Assembly: GCA_015183035.1 (NCBI GenBank)
Contig: JACZZP010000011.1
Coordinates: forward strand, 806,001 to 870,000
Length of the DNA stretch: 64,000 nucleotides
Reading direction: 5' to 3'
Source: Meloidogyne chitwoodi
Lineage: Eukaryota; Nematoda; Chromadorea; Rhabditida; Meloidogynidae
The notes under the pieces are model-generated. The model searched no databases, was not told the origin of the DNA, and was given only the letters and a program-made list of their open reading frames with translations. This document shows positions 60,472 through 64,000 of this stretch, piece after piece. The translations under genes and the position numbers were made by a program. Positions within the stretch are counted from its first letter, which is position 1. Every line of letters starts with the position of its first letter.

Positions 60472-61254
60472 ATGGCAAATAAATTTATTCTTGTCCCAGA
60501 AGAAATTTATAAAGGACTCACTTCACCTAATATTAGTGATCCAAATTTAGAGTTTGCAAGAAGAGAGGTTGAGAAAGCAAAAAGGAAAAAAGAGCATCTC
60601 TCTAATAAAAATATTCATTACAATCAAGAACTAAGACGTTACTTACAATTGAGAAATGAGAGTGAAAATAAACCTGTCAAGGTCCAAATGGTGGCTAATC
60701 CCAGAGGAACTATTATGAATACAGAAATTACTCGTCCAACCTCAAACATTGTTGATGATAATGATGATTTATGGATGAGTGATGATATTTCCTTTTCCTC
60801 ATATCCCAGAGAACCTCCAACCCATGCATATAATTTAGTTCCACCTCTCTCTGAAAACTCTTCTCCTCTTCCTACAACTAGTAGAAATATATTTGAACCA
60901 CCTTCAGTTCCTCGTCAAGTATCTAAAAGAAAAAAACAAAATAAAGGAACGAATGGAAAAAAAATAAAAACATCTAAAACACCAGATTTGAAAAAGAAAA
61001 AAATAATTAAAAGAGTTCTAAAAAAAGAACCATCTTCTATAATTGAAGAATCACAAAATGCTCCTTTAAACCCTTCTCCTCCTCCTCCTCCCATACAACG
61101 AAAAGTAAGTAAGAGATATCGAGAGGAGGATGAAGCTGAAAGTTCTAAGAGAAGAGACGTTTTAGATAAGAATATAGAGCCTGAAGATGAGCAACAAGAC
61201 TTACCTTTGACACAACAACAACGTGACCGAATTCAAAAGAAAAAGGAGTCTTAA
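60472..61254 (+). CDS. Maverick coiled-coil/basic protein, main frame
   Basis: 260 aa. The N-terminus MANKFILVPEEIYKGLTS fits the Maverick family of proteins that open with (F/L)-x-LVPE-x-(I/L)Y. A charged helical segment (about 27-60) looks like a coiled coil, followed by Pro/Ser-rich and Lys-rich tracts. The frame ends at TAA (61252-61254), but the -1 frame continues open for about 95 codons to 61540 and ends in TLW, as if the protein were interrupted. The shift point lies in CAAAAGAAAAAGG near 61230-61245. The function is unknown; a structural or DNA-binding role is possible. Confidence 0.7.
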   Translation: MANKFILVPEEIYKGLTSPNISDPNLEFARREVEKAKRKKEHLSNKNIHYNQELRRYLQLRNESENKPVKVQMVANPRGTIMNTEITRPTSNIVDDNDDLWMSDDISFSSYPREPPTHAYNLVPPLSENSSPLPTTSRNIFEPPSVPRQVSKRKKQNKGTNGKKIKTSKTPDLKKKKIIKRVLKKEPSSIIEESQNAPLNPSPPPPPIQRKVSKRYREEDEAESSKRRDVLDKNIEPEDEQQDLPLTQQQRDRIQKKKES

Positions 61255-61540
61255 AGAGAAAGGAAAAATTAAAAAAGCAAAAAGTTACCATTAATGAATC
61301 CGCATTAGTTCAAGCCCGCATTCAAGATGATATTAATAGACGACAAAAATTAAAAAGAAAATGGCCTGGTCCTCCTGATGGAGAAGAAATCAGAATTCAA
61401 AGAAAAGTTACTAGGAGACAATCAGAATTAGCAGCAAGAAAGTGGATGTTAAATCTTATAAAAGCGAGGCGAAAAGAAGCAATTACAAGGAAATTAACTA
61501 AAAAAGATATTTCAAATTTTAAGCCTACATTGTGGTAATT
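61240..61540 (+). CDS. C-terminal extension of the coiled-coil protein in the -1 frame
   Basis: Reads ...VLKRKEKLKKQKVTINES, QARIQDDINRRQKLKRKWPG, then RRQSELAARKWMLN and KARRKEAITRKLTKKDIS, ending FKPTLW and a stop six bases before the integrase start. It has no good ATG of its own at the front and follows on in style from the preceding frame, which ends 15 bp downstream of the A5 run. Either a programmed -1 frameshift at AAAAAG, a one-base indel in this copy or an assembly error separates the two parts. Confidence 0.6.
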
Positions 61541-61545
61541 AAAAA

Positions 61546-62637
61546 ATGTCAGATCCCACTAAACTTTTACAACATCTCTATAATGATCCTAATTCGCCTG
61601 CTGCGTATTCAGGAATTGATCGATTATGGCATGAGGCACGAAAAGTTGTAAAAAATTTACCAAGAAAAGTTGTACAAGATTATTTGGAGGGGCATAGGAC
61701 TTATACTCTTATGCGCCCCAAGAGAATACATTTTAAAAGAGCAAAAACTATTGCAGCGGGGTTTATGACTGATGTCCAAGTAGATTTGGCAGACATGCAG
61801 GCTCTCGCTAGGCATAATAAAGGAAATAGATATATCCTCTTAGGGGTTGATGTGCTCTCTAAAAGACTCTTCGGAGTCCCAGTTAAAACAAAAGGATCTA
61901 ATGATATGCTAGAAGCATTTAAAAAACTTATTTATCAAATGCCAATGAAACCACATAGAATTTTCTCTGATAAAGGATTAGAATTTAAAAATAAGGTTGT
62001 TAAAGAGTATTTTGAAAAAGAGGAGATTCAAAAAAATGAAGCTACTCATTCGACAGTTAAAGCTTCTGTTGCTGAAAGAGCAATAAGAAATGTAAAACAA
62101 AGACTTTACAGATACTTTGCTCAAAATAAGTCTTTAAATTGGACTAATATTTTGGATAAAATTTTGGAAGGAATTAATAAGTCAAAGTGTAGAGTGCACG
62201 GAATGCGTCCAATAGATGTTAATTTTTCTAACGCCCAAGATGTTTGGGAGAAAATGTACGGAGATGAATTTTTAGAAATAAAGAGGAGGAGGAAAGGATC
62301 AAAGTTGAAAGATGGAGATTTTGTTCGTGTGAGTATAGGAAAAGGAGCTTTTGAAAAGGGGTATATTCCAAATTGGGCAGATCAAATTGTAAAAGTCAAT
62401 CAAGTACAAGATCAATTTCGACCTATTAGATATAAAATTATTAATGATGATGGAGATAAATTCAAAGGGTATTATTATGGAGAAGAGCTTGCTCGTGTTA
62501 GGAAAGACGCAGATACGGAGTATAGAATAGAAAAAGTTATAAAAAAGAGAAAAAGAAAAGATGGAACATATGATATACTTGTAAAATTTATTGGTTATCC
62601 CGAAAGGGAGTGGATTCACGAAACCCAACTTGTATAA
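61546..62637 (+). CDS. Maverick integrase (retroviral type) with chromodomain
   Basis: 363 aa. It begins with the family's LYNDPNSPAAYSGIDRLW segment. The catalytic core has VDLADMQ (Asp near 80), FSDKGLEF (D142) and SVAERAIRN (E177), giving a D-D-E triad with the last two residues 35 apart, as in retroviral integrases. An SH3-like segment follows (LKDGDFVRVS), and a chromodomain closes the protein at about 326-363 (YRIEKVI...VKFIGYPEREW). It inserts the element into the genome; the chromodomain may direct it to certain chromatin. All key residues are present, so it looks functional. Confidence 0.93.
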   Translation: MSDPTKLLQHLYNDPNSPAAYSGIDRLWHEARKVVKNLPRKVVQDYLEGHRTYTLMRPKRIHFKRAKTIAAGFMTDVQVDLADMQALARHNKGNRYILLGVDVLSKRLFGVPVKTKGSNDMLEAFKKLIYQMPMKPHRIFSDKGLEFKNKVVKEYFEKEEIQKNEATHSTVKASVAERAIRNVKQRLYRYFAQNKSLNWTNILDKILEGINKSKCRVHGMRPIDVNFSNAQDVWEKMYGDEFLEIKRRRKGSKLKDGDFVRVSIGKGAFEKGYIPNWADQIVKVNQVQDQFRPIRYKIINDDGDKFKGYYYGEELARVRKDADTEYRIEKVIKKRKRKDGTYDILVKFIGYPEREWIHETQLV

Positions 62638-62680
62638 AAGGGTTCATTTTATTGTATTTTATTTCATTTGCGATAAAAAA

Positions 62681-64000
62681 ATGTCAAACAGTTTTTATGT
62701 TTGTTTATTGAGTAATGTTTCGGATTATCCACAAAATCAGCCGAATAAATTTCGCGTTCATTTACCTAAAGCACTCTATTTTGCTGGTGACTGGGTATGT
62801 GGTGTTCATAGTATAAGTTATCCATATTCTTGGCCATCCACTATTGGAACTCTTGATGAGCAATGGATAGATATTAACTTTACGGATAATAATAAGAAAG
62901 GACAAGTTATACGAGTCCCGGTACCTAAAGGTTCACACAATACTCCCGAAGAGATTCTTCAATTTTTGATTTCTACTTTAAGACATCAAAGTGCAGCTCT
63001 TGAAGCTTCACCTCTTGAAGAGTCCTCTGAAGGATTAGTCGAGAAGCCTAGTATATTAAAAAGTAGAAATAAACGTCAGCACGAGGAGCCACGATCCCCT
63101 TCACCGTATCTCGAAGAAGAGGAGAAAAGTAAACCTCCGTCTCCTATTTTAAGATCACCATCCCCCTATACTGAAGATAATAATGATGATCCCTTGCCAG
63201 TCAAGAAAGAAAGGGTAGAAGAAGATAGGAGGGATCCTCCAAGAGAAGATGAACTGAGATCACCTTCTCCCTATCAGGAAGAAGTAGAAGAAACTACACC
63301 TCTAGAGAAGGAGAAAAAGGAAGAGAAAAAACAGGAGCAAAAAAATGAGGGAAAAAAGCAGGAACAGAAAAAAGAGGAGAGAAAAGAGGAGCAACCTAAA
63401 GAAAATGTTTTGAATACTATAGGATTAGTTAAAAAGGAAGAGAGAAAGGAGGAACAGAAAAAAGAAGAAAAAAAGCAGGATCAGAAAAAGGAAGAGAGAA
63501 AGGATCAGAAAAAAGAGGAGCAACCTAAAGAAAATGTCTTGAGTACAATTGGATTGGAAAAAAAAGAAGAGAAAAAGGAGGAATCGAAAAAAGAAAATGT
63601 CCTGAGTGCTATAGGATTAGGTAAAAAAGAAGAGAAAAAGGAGGAGCAGTCTAAAGAAAATGTCCTGAGTACAATTGGATTGGGAAAAAAAGAAGAAGAA
63701 AAGAAAGAGGAGCAGAAAAAGGAAGTTGTTACTCAAAAACCTTCAACCTCTGTTTTGAGTACTATGGGTCTGGGTAAAAAAGAAGAGAAAAAGGAGCCTC
63801 CAAGAGAAGAAGAGCTGAGATCACCTTCTCCCTATGATGAAGAGGAACAAAATATTATTCCTCCTCCTGCTTCTCCTAAACCCAAAGAGCAAGCGGGAAA
63901 TTCTACTGTGTTGAATACTATAGGACTAAGTAGTTCAAGGAAAGAAGAGGAAAAAACAAAAAAACAAACAAGTTCAAATGTTTTGAGTATTATAGGGTTG
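62681..64000 (+). CDS. Maverick penton-like protein with repeated VLSTIGL motifs (partial)
   Basis: Open from ATG at 62681 to the window end (440 codons, no stop). The N-terminal 95 residues (FYVCLLSNVSDYPQNQP, FRVHLPKALYF, GDWVCGVHSISYPYSW) match the start of the Maverick minor-capsid/penton family (F-x-V-x-L-x-S ... F-x-V-x-L ... L-x-G-x-W-x-V-G-x-x-x-I-x-Y-P). After that comes a long Lys/Glu-rich region. It contains seven copies of a (N/S/T)VL(S/N)-x-(I/M)GL motif spaced by KKEEKKEE-type linkers, and four copies of RSPSPY. Ordinary pentons lack this insertion as far as I know. The repeats may bind a partner or span the capsid. The C-terminal part is outside the window. Confidence 0.75.
   Translation, partial: MSNSFYVCLLSNVSDYPQNQPNKFRVHLPKALYFAGDWVCGVHSISYPYSWPSTIGTLDEQWIDINFTDNNKKGQVIRVPVPKGSHNTPEEILQFLISTLRHQSAALEASPLEESSEGLVEKPSILKSRNKRQHEEPRSPSPYLEEEEKSKPPSPILRSPSPYTEDNNDDPLPVKKERVEEDRRDPPREDELRSPSPYQEEVEETTPLEKEKKEEKKQEQKNEGKKQEQKKEERKEEQPKENVLNTIGLVKKEERKEEQKKEEKKQDQKKEERKDQKKEEQPKENVLSTIGLEKKEEKKEESKKENVLSAIGLGKKEEKKEEQSKENVLSTIGLGKKEEEKKEEQKKEVVTQKPSTSVLSTMGLGKKEEKKEPPREEELRSPSPYDEEEQNIIPPPASPKPKEQAGNSTVLNTIGLSSSRKEEEKTKKQTSSNVLSIIGL

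Larger units (their letters stand above)
58077..64000 (+). mobile_element. Maverick/Polinton DNA transposon, left part (truncated by the window)
   Basis: A run of plus-strand genes typical of self-synthesising Maverick/Polinton elements: packaging ATPase, pX-type core protein, a coiled-coil protein, a retroviral-type integrase with chromodomain, and a penton-like protein. DNA polymerase B, protease and major capsid would lie past 64000. The left end is placed at AGTAGTTAG (58077), because Polintons usually start AG and the composition changes there; the terminal inverted repeat cannot be checked without the other end. Genes are tightly spaced (36 to 60 bp, one overlapping by 1 bp) and intronless, unlike the host genes. 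Confidence 0.88.

Noticed and set aside
1..64000. CRISPR arrays, bacterial operons or tRNA genes
   Set aside because: No spaced direct repeats of CRISPR type and no tRNA-like fold were seen; spliced genes show this is a eukaryotic genome.

Overview
The window looks like nuclear DNA of a nematode, most likely a plant-parasitic tylenchid of the root-knot (Meloidogyne) type. The reasons are very AT-rich non-coding DNA, many short introns ending in TTTTAG or TTTAAG, an AT-driven codon bias (Asn, Lys and Ile runs), a nematode-type nuclear receptor, a serpentine chemoreceptor, a lipocalin-related protein and an alpha-catulin. No species marker was seen, so the genus is an inference.

Layout. 1-4186: a secreted two-domain galectin gene (minus strand) beside a perfect 331-bp direct repeat, plus a galectin exon relic, which together suggest a galectin tandem duplication. 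4722-12020: a 13-exon gene whose C-terminal third resembles poly(A) polymerase but lacks the catalytic aspartates; it has a signal peptide and a Lys-rich block. 12378-12855: a small secreted glycine-rich protein (minus). 13554-14863: a serpentine chemoreceptor (minus). 15146-23089: a complete BEL/Pao LTR retrotransposon (minus) with identical LTRs, an intact 1901-aa Gag-Pol and two extra ORFs. 23090-26104: AT-rich spacer. 26105-28203: a nuclear hormone receptor (plus). 28461-35697: alpha-catulin (minus) with an alternative splice choice that would give a very different C-terminus. 38528-57288: a large alpha-2-macroglobulin/complement-like gene (plus) that I extend across a 6.9-kb intron to exons encoding a C345C/netrin-like end. 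A lipocalin-related gene (41929-43290, minus) sits inside one of its introns, and at least three inverted-repeat elements occupy other introns. 58077-64000: the left part of a Maverick/Polinton with unknown protein, packaging ATPase, core protein pX, coiled-coil protein, integrase and penton-like protein; it runs off the window.

Several host genes encode predicted secreted proteins (galectin, PAP-like, glycine-rich, lipocalin, A2M/C345C), which fits the surface or secretory biology of a parasite. The two large mobile elements differ clearly from the host DNA in base composition. Gene models were built by hand from splice sites and reading-frame phase. Where all exon phases were checked (galectin, PAP-like, chemoreceptor, nuclear receptor, last exons of the A2M gene) the models are frame-consistent, but there is no transcript evidence.
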